DNA of 14,599 nucleotides from Flavobacteriaceae bacterium (GTDB lineage: Bacteria > Bacteroidota > Bacteroidia > Flavobacteriales > Flavobacteriaceae): assembly GCA_015489265.1 (NCBI GenBank), contig WFZY01000031.1:1-14599 (forward strand), in the 5' to 3' direction. The stretch's first letter is position 1, and each line of letters begins with the position of its first letter. The translations under genes were made by a program, and so were the position numbers. Below are positions 1 through 7,423 of the stretch, in pieces. The notes under the pieces are model-generated. The model was not told the DNA's origin. It saw nothing but the letters and a program-made list of their open reading frames with translations, and ran no database searches.

Positions 1-192
1 GAGAAACTATCCAAAGATTACCAAAGCAAAATGTTGCTGCAAGTTCACGACGAACTGGTCTTTGAAGTGCCCGAAAATGAACTGGACGACGTCCGGCAAC
101 TCATCAAAACCGAAATGGAACACGTGGTAGATCTACCGGTGCCGCTGATTGTCGATATCGGAGTTGGTAACAATTGGTATGAAGCGCATTAG
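1..192 (+). CDS. polA: DNA polymerase I, C-terminal end (partial)
   Basis: The first 63 codons read in frame from base 1 and end at a TAG. They contain QVHDELVFEVPE, the family A polymerase motif C, whose His-Asp-Glu lies in the polymerase active site. The end GVGNNWYEAH matches the usual Pol I C-terminus (G.NW..AH). Pol I fills gaps and removes RNA primers in replication and repair. Only the end of the palm domain is visible; the 5' part lies outside the window. GC content here is about 46% by hand count, somewhat above the neighbouring genes, but the fragment is too short to read much into that. Family assignment is firm for so short a piece because motif C and the terminus agree. Confidence 0.93.
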   Translation, partial: EKLSKDYQSKMLLQVHDELVFEVPENELDDVRQLIKTEMEHVVDLPVPLIVDIGVGNNWYEAH

Positions 193-215
193 AGTTATTA
201 ATGGAAAATGATAAA

Positions 216-282
216 AATTTCGGAAGCAGAGCGTCATTCCGACAAAGTTCCAACATGAGATGGAACGATGAGGAATCTTAAA
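216..282. repeat. REP-like palindromic repeat (long form)
   Basis: The stretch GCGTCATTCCGACAAAG, then the hairpin GTTCCA/TGGAAC (250-255 and 264-269, 8-nt loop), then GATGAGGAATCTTA, has the look of the short intergenic repeats common in flavobacterial genomes, where an ATTCCGA half faces a GAGGAATCT half. A second, shorter form lies at 9024-9058. The inner hairpin appears to be an insertion relative to that copy. Family membership is judged by eye from two copies. Confidence 0.5.
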
Positions 283-306
283 AAACTTTTAAATACAAAT
301 GAACAG

Positions 307-1125
307 ATGGATAGAAATTATAAAAACATCAATTTAAAAATACTTTTACTGTTATTGATAATCACCTCTTGTCAAAACAACCGGCAAACAGACACAACAT
401 TACCGGTAACCATAGAAAAAGACACCTTTAATTATTTACCGACTTCTACAACCAGACAAGTGGTAAAACATCACTACTATACTTTATCTTACAATGAAAA
501 ATACGAAAATGCCGAATGGGTAGCATACAGTTTGAGTCCAAAACAGTTAAGCCATCAACAAATTGAACGCCCGCGTTTTATTAGAGATCCGTTGGTCAAG
601 ACCCGTTCGGCGAGTTATAAAAATTATTATCCGAACGGTTACGAAAAAGGACATTTGTTGCCTGCTGCCGACCGGCGTTTTTCTATCGATGCTTTTGATG
701 AAACATTTTACACATCGAATGTCAGCCCGATGGATCATTATTTTAACGGCGGTATCTGGAATCAGCTCGAAAAACAAGTGCGCTATTGGGCTAAGCGCTA
801 CGGAAAATTATACATTGTAACCGGTGGTGTTTTACAGCCCGGATTGGAACGCATCGGTAGAGAGCGGGTTGCCGTTCCGGATTATTTTTATAAAATTGTC
901 TTAGATTATAAAAATCCGAAAAAAGTCCGGATGATTGGTTTTTTGGTCCCGCATAAAGATTTACAAGAAAGTTTAAAAGATTTTGTTGTGCCTGTAGATA
1001 GCATCGAAAAACTAACCGGAATTGATTTTTTTCCGGCTTTACCCGATAATCTTGAAAATCCCTTGGAAGCAAGTAAACACCCCGAACAATGGCGATTTGT
1101 CAAGTTTGAATCTTGGCAGCGTTAA
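307..1125 (+). CDS. NUC1-family DNA/RNA endonuclease, lipoprotein
   Basis: Non-specific sugar nuclease of the beta-beta-alpha metal (NUC1/endonuclease G) family. Numbering from the ATG at 307 (272 aa): a hydrophobic signal with lipobox IITSC puts the lipidated Cys at residue 22; the active-site motif is EKGH (113-116), where His116 should be the general base; FNGGIW (146-151) carries the expected metal-binding Asn147, with Glu155 following. SNVSP just before fits the family. Canonical members have DRGH, so Glu/Lys in the first two positions is a variation. An upstream in-frame ATG at 268 would add 13 residues, but it lies inside a REP-like repeat and makes a poor signal peptide, so I prefer 307. 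Likely exported and membrane-anchored, degrading extracellular or periplasmic nucleic acid. It converges on coaD with a 10-nt gap. Confidence 0.88.
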   Translation: MDRNYKNINLKILLLLLIITSCQNNRQTDTTLPVTIEKDTFNYLPTSTTRQVVKHHYYTLSYNEKYENAEWVAYSLSPKQLSHQQIERPRFIRDPLVKTRSASYKNYYPNGYEKGHLLPAADRRFSIDAFDETFYTSNVSPMDHYFNGGIWNQLEKQVRYWAKRYGKLYIVTGGVLQPGLERIGRERVAVPDYFYKIVLDYKNPKKVRMIGFLVPHKDLQESLKDFVVPVDSIEKLTGIDFFPALPDNLENPLEASKHPEQWRFVKFESWQR

Positions 1126-1135
1126 GGAATGCGAC

Positions 1136-1606
1136 TTATCCTTTTCTTTTGATAATCGGCATAATTTCAGCCGGCACCAATTTGGAAATATCACCGCCGT
1201 TACGCCAAATATCACGAACAATACTACTGCTTATAAAGGATGTTTCAGGTCCTGTTAGTAAAAAGACGGTTTCTACTTCACCGAGTTTTCTATTGGTTTG
1301 GGCAATGGCTTTTTCAAATTCAAAATCTGCAGGATTACGAAGTCCTCGTAAAATAAAATTTAATTGGTGTTGATGGCAAAAATCAACCGTCAAGCCCGAA
1401 TATTTAACGACTTGTATTTTTGGCTCGTTATGATAAACCGCCTTAATCATTTCTATGCGTGTTTCGGTGTTAAACATATATTTTTTATCCACATTGATAC
1501 CGATAGCTATAATCAAATGGTCAAATAGGGGTAGAGCCCTATTGATAATATCAATATGTCCCAAAGTAATGGGATCAAATGAACCGGGAAAAACAGCTGA
1601 TGCCAT
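1136..1606 (-). CDS. coaD: Phosphopantetheine adenylyltransferase
   Basis: Fourth step of coenzyme A synthesis: 4'-phosphopantetheine plus ATP gives dephospho-CoA and pyrophosphate. The 156-aa protein matches the usual length of about 160. Visible motifs: PGSFDPITLGH (7-17) with the nucleotidyltransferase T/HxGH signature at 14-17, RGLR (87-90), and ISSSIVR (125-131), the ATP-phosphate-binding signature near the end. The reading frame is open 19 codons further upstream to 1663, but that stretch is hydrophobic and aromatic and unlike CoaD; the Met at 1606 puts AVFPGSFDP at the normal position. A possible minus-strand promoter is TTTG (1657-1660) and TATTTTTT (1633-1640), with a short 16-nt spacer; this is weak. 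The gene is divergent from asnS and convergent with the nuclease gene. Confidence 0.95.
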   Translation of the reverse strand: MASAVFPGSFDPITLGHIDIINRALPLFDHLIIAIGINVDKKYMFNTETRIEMIKAVYHNEPKIQVVKYSGLTVDFCHQHQLNFILRGLRNPADFEFEKAIAQTNRKLGEVETVFLLTGPETSFISSSIVRDIWRNGGDISKLVPAEIMPIIKRKG

Positions 1607-1693
1607 ATTTTTTTTGTTTGTGTAAAAATAGAAAAAAATACCGATATAATAAGCATCAAACAACCGAATAACAATCCATATAATTTTATTAAA

Positions 1694-1728
1694 TTTGCCG
1701 GACGTTTAAAGTATATCAATTAATTTTG
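1694..1728 (+). promoter_or_regulatory. asnS-gldD promoter (-33/-7 of Bacteroidota type)
   Basis: TTTG at 1694-1697 and TAATTTTG at 1721-1728, 23 nt apart, match the Bacteroidota consensus TTTG-N17-23-TAnnTTTG. The predicted transcript would start near 1733, leaving a leader of about 17 nt before the asnS ATG. Confidence 0.6.
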
Positions 1729-1750
1729 ATGTTTTAGAATATTTTTACTT

Positions 1751-3175
1751 ATGAAAACAATCAAACAAATTATAAATTCCGATCAACTCAATCAGCCCGT
1801 TGAAGTTAATGCATGGGTTAAAACTTTTAGAAACGACCGTTTTATTGCGGTCAATGACGGTTCTACCATTCAAAATTTGCAATTAGTTATTGACCCTGAA
1901 AAATTTGACGAAAGCTTGCGTAAGAAAATCAATACCGGTGCGGCGGTTTACGCCAAAGGCGAACTGGTTGAAAGTATGGGTAAAGGGCAAAAAGTCGAAG
2001 TTTTGGTTAACGAATTAGAAATTTTGGGAGAATCAGACCCTGAAAAATTTCCTATTCAACCCAAGCGGCACAGTTTGGAATTTTTGCGTGAAAAAGCCCA
2101 TTTGCGCCCGCGTACTACTTTGTTTGGGGCTATTATGCGTATTCGTAACACCTTGGCTTTTGCCGTGCATCAATATTTTCAAGAAAATAATTTTTTATAC
2201 GTCAATACACCCATCATTACGGGGGCAGATGCCGAAGGTGCCGGTGAAATGTTTCAAGTAACGACCATAGATCCTGCCAATCCGCCTCGTAATGAAGCCG
2301 GTGATGTGGATTACAAACAAGATTTTTTCGGACGTAAAACCAATTTGACGGTTTCCGGACAGTTAGAAGCTGAAACTTATGCTATGGCATTGGGTAAGGT
2401 TTACACTTTCGGTCCGACTTTTAGAGCTGAAAATTCAAATACCACGCGACATTTGGCAGAATTTTGGATGATTGAACCCGAAGTGGCTTTTATGGACTTG
2501 CACGGTGATATGGATTTGGCGGAAAGTTTTGTCAAATACATTATCAAAGCGGTGTTGGATAAAAATTATGAAGATTTGCAGTTTTTAGAAATGCGACTCA
2601 AAAACGAAGAAAAACAAAAACCGCAAGCCCAACGTAGTGAATTGGCATTAATTGAAAAACTGCAATTTGTTTTGGATAACAATTTTATCCGGCTGAGCTA
2701 TACCGAAGCCATTGAAATTTTGCGAAATTCCAAAGCATTTAAAAAGAAAAAATTTAAATTTCCGGTAGAATGGGGCGTTGATTTACAAAGCGAACACGAA
2801 CGTTATTTGGTCGAAAAACACTTTAAAAGTCCGGTGATTATTTACGATTATCCTGCCAAAATCAAGGCATTTTATATGCGATTGAATGAGGACCAAAAAA
2901 CCGTGCGTGCCATGGATGTCTTATTTCCCGGAATAGGCGAAATCATCGGTGGTTCGCAACGTGAAGAACGCTTGGATGTGCTGTTGCAAAAAATGGAAGA
3001 TTTGGGTATTGACCAAGAAGAATTGTATTGGTATATCGATACGCGTCGTTTTGGAACGGCGGTTCACAGCGGTTTCGGATTGGGTTTTGAACGGATGGTG
3101 CAATTTGTAACCGGTATGGGTAATATCCGCGACGTGATACCATATCCGCGCTATCCGGGGAATGCGGCTTTTTGA
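1751..3175 (+). CDS. asnS: Asparaginyl-tRNA synthetase
   Basis: Class IIb aminoacyl-tRNA synthetase that charges tRNA-Asn. It has 474 aa, normal for bacterial AsnRS. The N-terminal OB-fold anticodon-binding domain covers about 15-95 (VNAWVKTFRNDRFIAVNDGS). The catalytic domain shows motif 2 as FRAENSNTTRHLAEFWMIEPE (about 224-244) and motif 3 as GFGLGFERM (441-449) with the conserved Arg448. An internal stretch around 171-195 (DPANPP...DYKQDFFG) is the small insertion usual in AsnRS. AsnRS rather than AspRS or LysRS is indicated by that insertion, the GAGEMF motif and the terminal IRDVIPYPR. It is the first gene of a likely two-gene unit, with gldD starting 6 nt after its stop. Confidence 0.97.
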   Translation: MKTIKQIINSDQLNQPVEVNAWVKTFRNDRFIAVNDGSTIQNLQLVIDPEKFDESLRKKINTGAAVYAKGELVESMGKGQKVEVLVNELEILGESDPEKFPIQPKRHSLEFLREKAHLRPRTTLFGAIMRIRNTLAFAVHQYFQENNFLYVNTPIITGADAEGAGEMFQVTTIDPANPPRNEAGDVDYKQDFFGRKTNLTVSGQLEAETYAMALGKVYTFGPTFRAENSNTTRHLAEFWMIEPEVAFMDLHGDMDLAESFVKYIIKAVLDKNYEDLQFLEMRLKNEEKQKPQAQRSELALIEKLQFVLDNNFIRLSYTEAIEILRNSKAFKKKKFKFPVEWGVDLQSEHERYLVEKHFKSPVIIYDYPAKIKAFYMRLNEDQKTVRAMDVLFPGIGEIIGGSQREERLDVLLQKMEDLGIDQEELYWYIDTRRFGTAVHSGFGLGFERMVQFVTGMGNIRDVIPYPRYPGNAAF

Positions 3176-3181
3176 TAGATT

Positions 3182-3757
3182 ATGCAAACCAATCAAACAT
3201 ATTATTTTATTCGTATTCTGATTATAGTAACAGGCATTACTTGGCTATCGGCATGTTCCGGTGGTGATATTTTGCCTAAACCCGAAGCCCAATTGCGTTT
3301 GGAATATCCGCAAGCTATCTATCACAAGGCGAATTTTAAATATTTCAGTTTTGATAAATCGAATCTTACTAAGATAGAGAAGGTTTCCGATAAAAAAATC
3401 AATTTAGTCTATCCGGCGATGAAAGCCAAAATTTATCTGACTTATAAACCAGTTAAACATAATTTGGAAGGACTGCTGCGCGATGCCGAAAAATTTACTT
3501 ACGAACATACCGTCAAAGCCGATGAAATCATTACCCGTGATTACATCAATGAGAAAGATAGTGTGTATGCCACAATTAATCAAGTAACCGGAAATGCAGC
3601 CTCACAGATTCAATTTCATGCTACTGATAGCATCAAACACTTTTTGGACGGTTCCTTATATTTTTATGCCCAACCCAATTATGATTCCATTATGCCTGCA
3701 GTGAAATATCTACAAAAAGATGTCATGCGTTTGGTAGAGAGTTTACGGTGGAAGTGA
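3182..3757 (+). CDS. gldD: Gliding motility lipoprotein GldD
   Basis: A 191-aa lipoprotein: hydrophobic segment 9-24, lipobox LSAC with Cys25. The body carries the GldD signature strings PKPEAQLRLEYPQA, MKAKIYLTYKPV, LLRDAEKFTYEH, GNAASQIQFHATDS and SLYFYAQPNYDS, and ends ESLRWK. GldD is required for gliding in Flavobacterium johnsoniae, and gld mutants of this class lose motility; its biochemical role is not settled. It is tied to the T9SS/gliding apparatus, and the secreted T9SS-CTD protein at 11906 agrees with such a system in this genome. In F. johnsoniae gldD follows gldE; here it follows asnS with a 6-nt gap and gldE is not in the window. Probably co-transcribed with asnS. Confidence 0.92.
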   Translation: MQTNQTYYFIRILIIVTGITWLSACSGGDILPKPEAQLRLEYPQAIYHKANFKYFSFDKSNLTKIEKVSDKKINLVYPAMKAKIYLTYKPVKHNLEGLLRDAEKFTYEHTVKADEIITRDYINEKDSVYATINQVTGNAASQIQFHATDSIKHFLDGSLYFYAQPNYDSIMPAVKYLQKDVMRLVESLRWK

Positions 3758-3825
3758 TTGGGTTAAAAAATAAAGACAATAATGTCCTGAGAAATGGAAT
3801 AACTATATTGAATTTGTAATCGATA

Positions 3826-5454
3826 TTACTTCTTCTGTTTTCCCAATATTTTATGGTATTGTTCAGGATTATTTAAAATCTCTTTAGCTTTCTGGATAAC
3901 TTTATCATGATTGATTTTATATTGTGTCAAACCATCTTTTTGAAAATACCGGTTGATTAAATCTTTGGACAGTTCCGATAAAATGTAAGTTTTGTATTTT
4001 TTTAAGATATTGATATTCTGCTGTTTATATTCTTTTTCTAATTGTTTATATCCTTTTATTACCGAAGCAGCCTGCTGTTCTTTTAAAGCCCTTTCTTTAG
4101 CTTTTTTCAAGATTTTTTCAGCATCACTTTTAGGAAATAATTGGCGGTCGTTCATGAATTTTATCAAATTATCAAAATCTTTATCTGTTAATCTAAAATC
4201 GGTTATGTTTTTTGGCTGTGGTTGTGTATAATAATACCATGTAGCGTAATCAAACAAAATACCTTTGTTGATTAAATCTTTGATAAGTGATTTATTTACT
4301 TCGGTTTTTAGTTCAATATCCGGCACAACGCCTCCTAAGTTATGCACGGTTCTACCATTGGTTGTTTTGTAATCCTTTTCGGGCAAATTGTCCCGCATCA
4401 AGAGTGGTTTACCGTTTTTATCGCGATGCCAATAATCTATTTTTTGAATGAGTCGCCCCGAAGGTATATAATATTTTGAGATGGTTTGCTTCATATACGT
4501 GCCGTATTTGAGCTTGTTAGTACGTTGCACCAAGCCCTTGCCATAGGTTGTATCGCCTATAATTACGGCGCGGTCATAATCCTGTAAACTTCCTGACAAT
4601 ATTTCAGAAGCCGAAGCCGAGTGATTGTTGACCAAAATCACAATGGGAATTTCTTCATCTATAGAAGGATTACGAGTCATATAAGTTCTGTTATATTTAT
4701 CGAACCGCCCTTTGGTCGTTACAACTACTTTGCCTTTCGGAATAAAAAAATTGACAATTTTAATCACTTCGTTGAGCAATCCGCCCGGATTGCCGCGTGC
4801 ATCAATAATCAGTTTTTTAGCACCTTGGTTTTTCAGATCAAGCAAAGCCTTTTTAACTTGACGGGCTGCCAATTTGTTAAATTTCACAAAACGGATATAA
4901 CCGATATCACCATCGAGATACGTACCGGTAACGGCGTCTAACTTAATATCAGCCCTTTTAACTTTTAAGTTCAAAGTCTTTCCGTTGCGTTTGACTGTTA
5001 ACTCCACTTCACTGCCGGCAGAACCTTTAAGCAAATTGGAAGCCACTTTAGCCGACAAATCTGCGACTTTTTTACCGTCAATAGCCCATATTTCATCCCC
5101 GATTTTGAGTTTTTCAGCAGCCGGGGAATCTTTAAAAATATCGGTCACTAAAATTAAGCTGTCTTTATAGTGAATGTTAATTCCTAAACCACCAAAGTGT
5201 CCTTCTTGACGCATTTTTTGGTTTAAGATTCCTTGCTCGTCGTAAAAAGTCGTAAAACGGTCCAAACCATTGAGCATGCGTTTGGTATTCTTTTGCATCA
5301 TATCGCCAATATTGATATCGTCAATATAATTGGTTGCCAATTTTTTGAGTACATCGTTGTAAATTTCCATTTGCTTGCTAATCTCAAAATACGGATTTTG
5401 TGCCGTAAGCATCATTGAGATAAGAATAAATATACTGCTAATAATTCGTTTCAT
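3826..5454 (-). CDS. Secreted S41 C-terminal processing protease (CtpA/Prc type)
   Basis: A 542-aa serine protease of family S41 that cleaves proteins near their C-termini in the envelope. Order of parts: signal peptide (1-19, ending MLTAQ); N-terminal helical region; PDZ domain at about 84-165 with the substrate-binding loop GGLGI (88-92); S41 core with DARGNPGGLL (218-227), the catalytic Ser281 in SASASE, and Lys306 in TYGKGLVQ. The 25-residue Ser-Lys spacing equals that of E. coli Prc (430/455). After about residue 370 there is a Lys/Gln-rich, probably helical C-terminal extension of about 170 residues. In minus orientation TTTG (5493-5496) and TAAATTTT (5462-5469) are 23 nt apart, but would leave almost no leader, so the promoter is doubtful. 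It is convergent with gldD and divergent from dprA. Confidence 0.93.
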   Translation of the reverse strand: MKRIISSIFILISMMLTAQNPYFEISKQMEIYNDVLKKLATNYIDDINIGDMMQKNTKRMLNGLDRFTTFYDEQGILNQKMRQEGHFGGLGINIHYKDSLILVTDIFKDSPAAEKLKIGDEIWAIDGKKVADLSAKVASNLLKGSAGSEVELTVKRNGKTLNLKVKRADIKLDAVTGTYLDGDIGYIRFVKFNKLAARQVKKALLDLKNQGAKKLIIDARGNPGGLLNEVIKIVNFFIPKGKVVVTTKGRFDKYNRTYMTRNPSIDEEIPIVILVNNHSASASEILSGSLQDYDRAVIIGDTTYGKGLVQRTNKLKYGTYMKQTISKYYIPSGRLIQKIDYWHRDKNGKPLLMRDNLPEKDYKTTNGRTVHNLGGVVPDIELKTEVNKSLIKDLINKGILFDYATWYYYTQPQPKNITDFRLTDKDFDNLIKFMNDRQLFPKSDAEKILKKAKERALKEQQAASVIKGYKQLEKEYKQQNINILKKYKTYILSELSKDLINRYFQKDGLTQYKINHDKVIQKAKEILNNPEQYHKILGKQKK

Positions 5455-5551
5455 ATATTATAAAATTTATTTTTCTCGTACAAAAATCCCACCAAACAAG
5501 TTTGATAAAAATGTTTATATTTAATTTTTTAAAAATACACAATTTTTGCAA

Positions 5552-6655
5552 ATGGATACAGACGCACTTTATTATCTTTTAGCCCTGCAAAAAGTCAAGA
5601 ATATTGGGGATATTTCAGCAAAAAAACTATTGCGTCATTTTGGGTCCGCTAAAGCTATTTTTGAAGCGGCAAGACATAATGAAATCGAAGTACAAGACAT
5701 CGGTTCGGTTATGATCCAAAGTTTAAGACAATTTAATGATTGGCGACGCGTATCCGATGAAATCAAATATATTGAGCAAAACAGGCTCAAAGTTGTCAGT
5801 ATTTTTGACGATGCGTATCCCTACAGAATGCAACATGCACCGGATGGTCCTATTCTGTTTTTTTATCAAGGTAATGCCGATTTGAACCACCGTAGAATGA
5901 TCAGCATTGTTGGAACGCGTAATATGACATCTTACGGTAAACGTATAATCGTAGAACTTATAGAAGGTTTAGCGGATTATAAACCACTTATTGTCAGCGG
6001 GTTGGCTTACGGTGTTGATATTGAAGCGCATTTGCAAGCCATAAAACACAACTTGCCCACCATAGCTGTTTTAGGACATGGATTTCAACGGATTTATCCG
6101 GCTATTCATCAAAAAATTGCCCGACAAATGTTAGAAAACGGTGGCTTGATTTCTGAATTTTGGCACACAGACCCTGTTGACCGCAACAATTTTTTAAAAC
6201 GCAACCGTATTGTTGCCGGCATGGCTGAAGCGGTTATCATCATTGAGTCCGGTGTCAAAGGCGGTGCTTTGGTTACGGCGGATATTGCCAACTCTTACAA
6301 TCGTGATGTGTTTGCCGTACCCGGACGTACGACCGATACTTTTAGTAAAGGCTGTAACAATTTGATTAAACAAAATAAAGCCGCTCTGATAACCGATGCA
6401 CAAGATATTGTCAAGATGTTACAATGGTCTGAGGACAAAATAAAACCGGCTAATCCACAACTCAATTTGTTTGTCGATTTAAATGATGACGAACAACTTA
6501 TTTTTGATTTATTACAAGCAGAAGGCAAAATGTCTTTGGACGAAATGGCTCTAAAACTTGAAATGCCGGTTTCCAAATTGGCACAAATTTTATTACAAAT
6601 GGAATTAAATAATATCGTAACATCTTTACCGGGGAAATTTTTCGAATTATTATAA
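5552..6655 (+). CDS. dprA: DNA processing protein DprA
   Basis: DprA loads RecA onto incoming single-stranded DNA during natural transformation. The 367-aa protein has an N-terminal helix-hairpin-helix/SAM-like part (1-60, LQKVKNIGDISAKKLL), then the Rossmann-fold SMF domain (about 80-290) with ISIVGTRNMTSYG (117-129), IVSGLAYGVDIEAH (147-160), AVLGHGF (172-178), RNRIVAGM (217-224), ESGVKGGAL (232-240) and FAVPG (254-258), and a C-terminal winged-helix domain (about 308-367). All three parts are intact. The ATG at 5552 is chosen over an in-frame TTG at 5546, which adds only two residues. It starts 97 nt from the divergent S41 gene. DprA is widely conserved, so on its own it is not proof of competence. 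Confidence 0.96.
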   Translation: MDTDALYYLLALQKVKNIGDISAKKLLRHFGSAKAIFEAARHNEIEVQDIGSVMIQSLRQFNDWRRVSDEIKYIEQNRLKVVSIFDDAYPYRMQHAPDGPILFFYQGNADLNHRRMISIVGTRNMTSYGKRIIVELIEGLADYKPLIVSGLAYGVDIEAHLQAIKHNLPTIAVLGHGFQRIYPAIHQKIARQMLENGGLISEFWHTDPVDRNNFLKRNRIVAGMAEAVIIIESGVKGGALVTADIANSYNRDVFAVPGRTTDTFSKGCNNLIKQNKAALITDAQDIVKMLQWSEDKIKPANPQLNLFVDLNDDEQLIFDLLQAEGKMSLDEMALKLEMPVSKLAQILLQMELNNIVTSLPGKFFELL

Positions 6656-6707
6656 TTTTTAACCAAAATTTGATTAATCATAATATTTTACATTAAATAA
6701 AGATTTT

Positions 6708-6742
6708 TTTGCCTTTTATTTACGGGTTATTTAATAACTTTG
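6708..6742 (+). promoter_or_regulatory. Promoter of the PAS-protein gene
   Basis: TTTG at 6708-6711 and TAACTTTG at 6735-6742, 23 nt apart, match the Bacteroidota promoter consensus exactly at every fixed base. The leader to the ATG at 6768 would be about 20 nt. This makes the PAS gene its own unit rather than a tail of the dprA transcript. Confidence 0.65.
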
Positions 6743-6767
6743 CTTTTGTAACAACACACTAAACATT

Positions 6768-7379
6768 ATGAACAAAGAACTGTTTTTAGACATCAAAAAA
6801 ACGGCAACAGTTAAAATTAATTTAGCTAACCGGATTGATTATGCCAATGATTATATTTTGGAATTGCTCGATTATCGCATTACAGAATTTGTAACCCAAC
6901 CACCCAAAATCATTTGTCATGAAGATATGCCCGATCTTATTCACGATACTATCGGTAGTTTTATTATGGAATATAAGGAAGGTATAGCCGTCTTAAAACA
7001 TAAAACTAAAAATAACGATTTTTTTTGGGCATTTACACATTACAAACCATCCTACAAACCCGATGGAAGTTTTGAAGCTTTTGTTACCCGTCGTAAACCT
7101 TTACCGACGAAAAAGTTGAATGGAACCATAGAAGATATGAAATACCAAATTTCAAAACTCTATGAAATTTTAAAAGGTATTGAAAGTCACACCGGACAAA
7201 AGCAGGCGGAAAGATACTTAGAAGGTTTTTTAGAATACAAAGGTTATAAAACCTTAGAAGATTATTATATGAGTTTTTTTGATTTTAGTAAAGCCGAACT
7301 TGAAGAATATTTTAGTATTAATGAACAAACACCTGTAAAAAGGATCAGACGATTTACTAATTATATAGACTTGTATTGA
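6768..7379 (+). CDS. Free-standing Aer-like PAS domain protein
   Basis: A 203-aa soluble protein with no signal peptide or membrane segment. Residues about 15-115 form a PAS domain of the Aer/MCP type: NRIDYANDYILELLDY, then P-K-I-I-C-H-E-D-M-P (compare N-I-V-R-H-P-D-M-P in Aer), then KTKNNDFFWAFTHYKP and a closing FVTRRKPLP (compare SVRTKP). Aer-type PAS domains bind FAD and sense redox state. The remaining 85 residues are charged and probably helical (KLYEILKGIESH, YKTLEDYYMSFFDFS) and contain no HAMP, kinase, GGDEF or chemoreceptor signalling region that I can see. Its partner and output are therefore unknown. Convergent with the WYL regulator, 44 nt apart. Confidence 0.8.
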   Translation: MNKELFLDIKKTATVKINLANRIDYANDYILELLDYRITEFVTQPPKIICHEDMPDLIHDTIGSFIMEYKEGIAVLKHKTKNNDFFWAFTHYKPSYKPDGSFEAFVTRRKPLPTKKLNGTIEDMKYQISKLYEILKGIESHTGQKQAERYLEGFLEYKGYKTLEDYYMSFFDFSKAELEEYFSINEQTPVKRIRRFTNYIDLY

Positions 7380-7423
7380 GCTTTTGTTGAGGTATTGATA
7401 TGATGTTGAATGAGAATACGCGC

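Noticed and set aside
201..281. Short open frame of 26 codons between polA and the nuclease gene
   Set aside because: It lies almost entirely within the REP-like repeat, so its codons are explained by the repeat.
1740..1748. TATTTTTAC just before asnS as its -7 box
   Set aside because: It would leave no leader before the ATG; the pair at 1694-1728 fits the consensus better.
3775..3786. Hairpin GACA-ATAA-TGTC between gldD and the S41 gene as a minus-strand terminator
   Set aside because: Only 4 bp of stem; the following T-run on the minus strand is not adjacent, so it falls short of a credible terminator.
4621..4941. 106-codon open frame on the plus strand within the S41 protease gene
   Set aside because: Antisense to the conserved catalytic core of the protease; no independent start signal or family pattern.
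5501..5548. dprA promoter from TTTG (5501-5504) plus the T-run ending in TTTTTGC before the ATG
   Set aside because: The spacing is far outside 17-23 nt and the -7 element would overlap the start codon region.
5546..5551. TTG as start codon of dprA
   Set aside because: Adds only Met-Gln before a normal ATG at 5552; ATG is the simpler choice.
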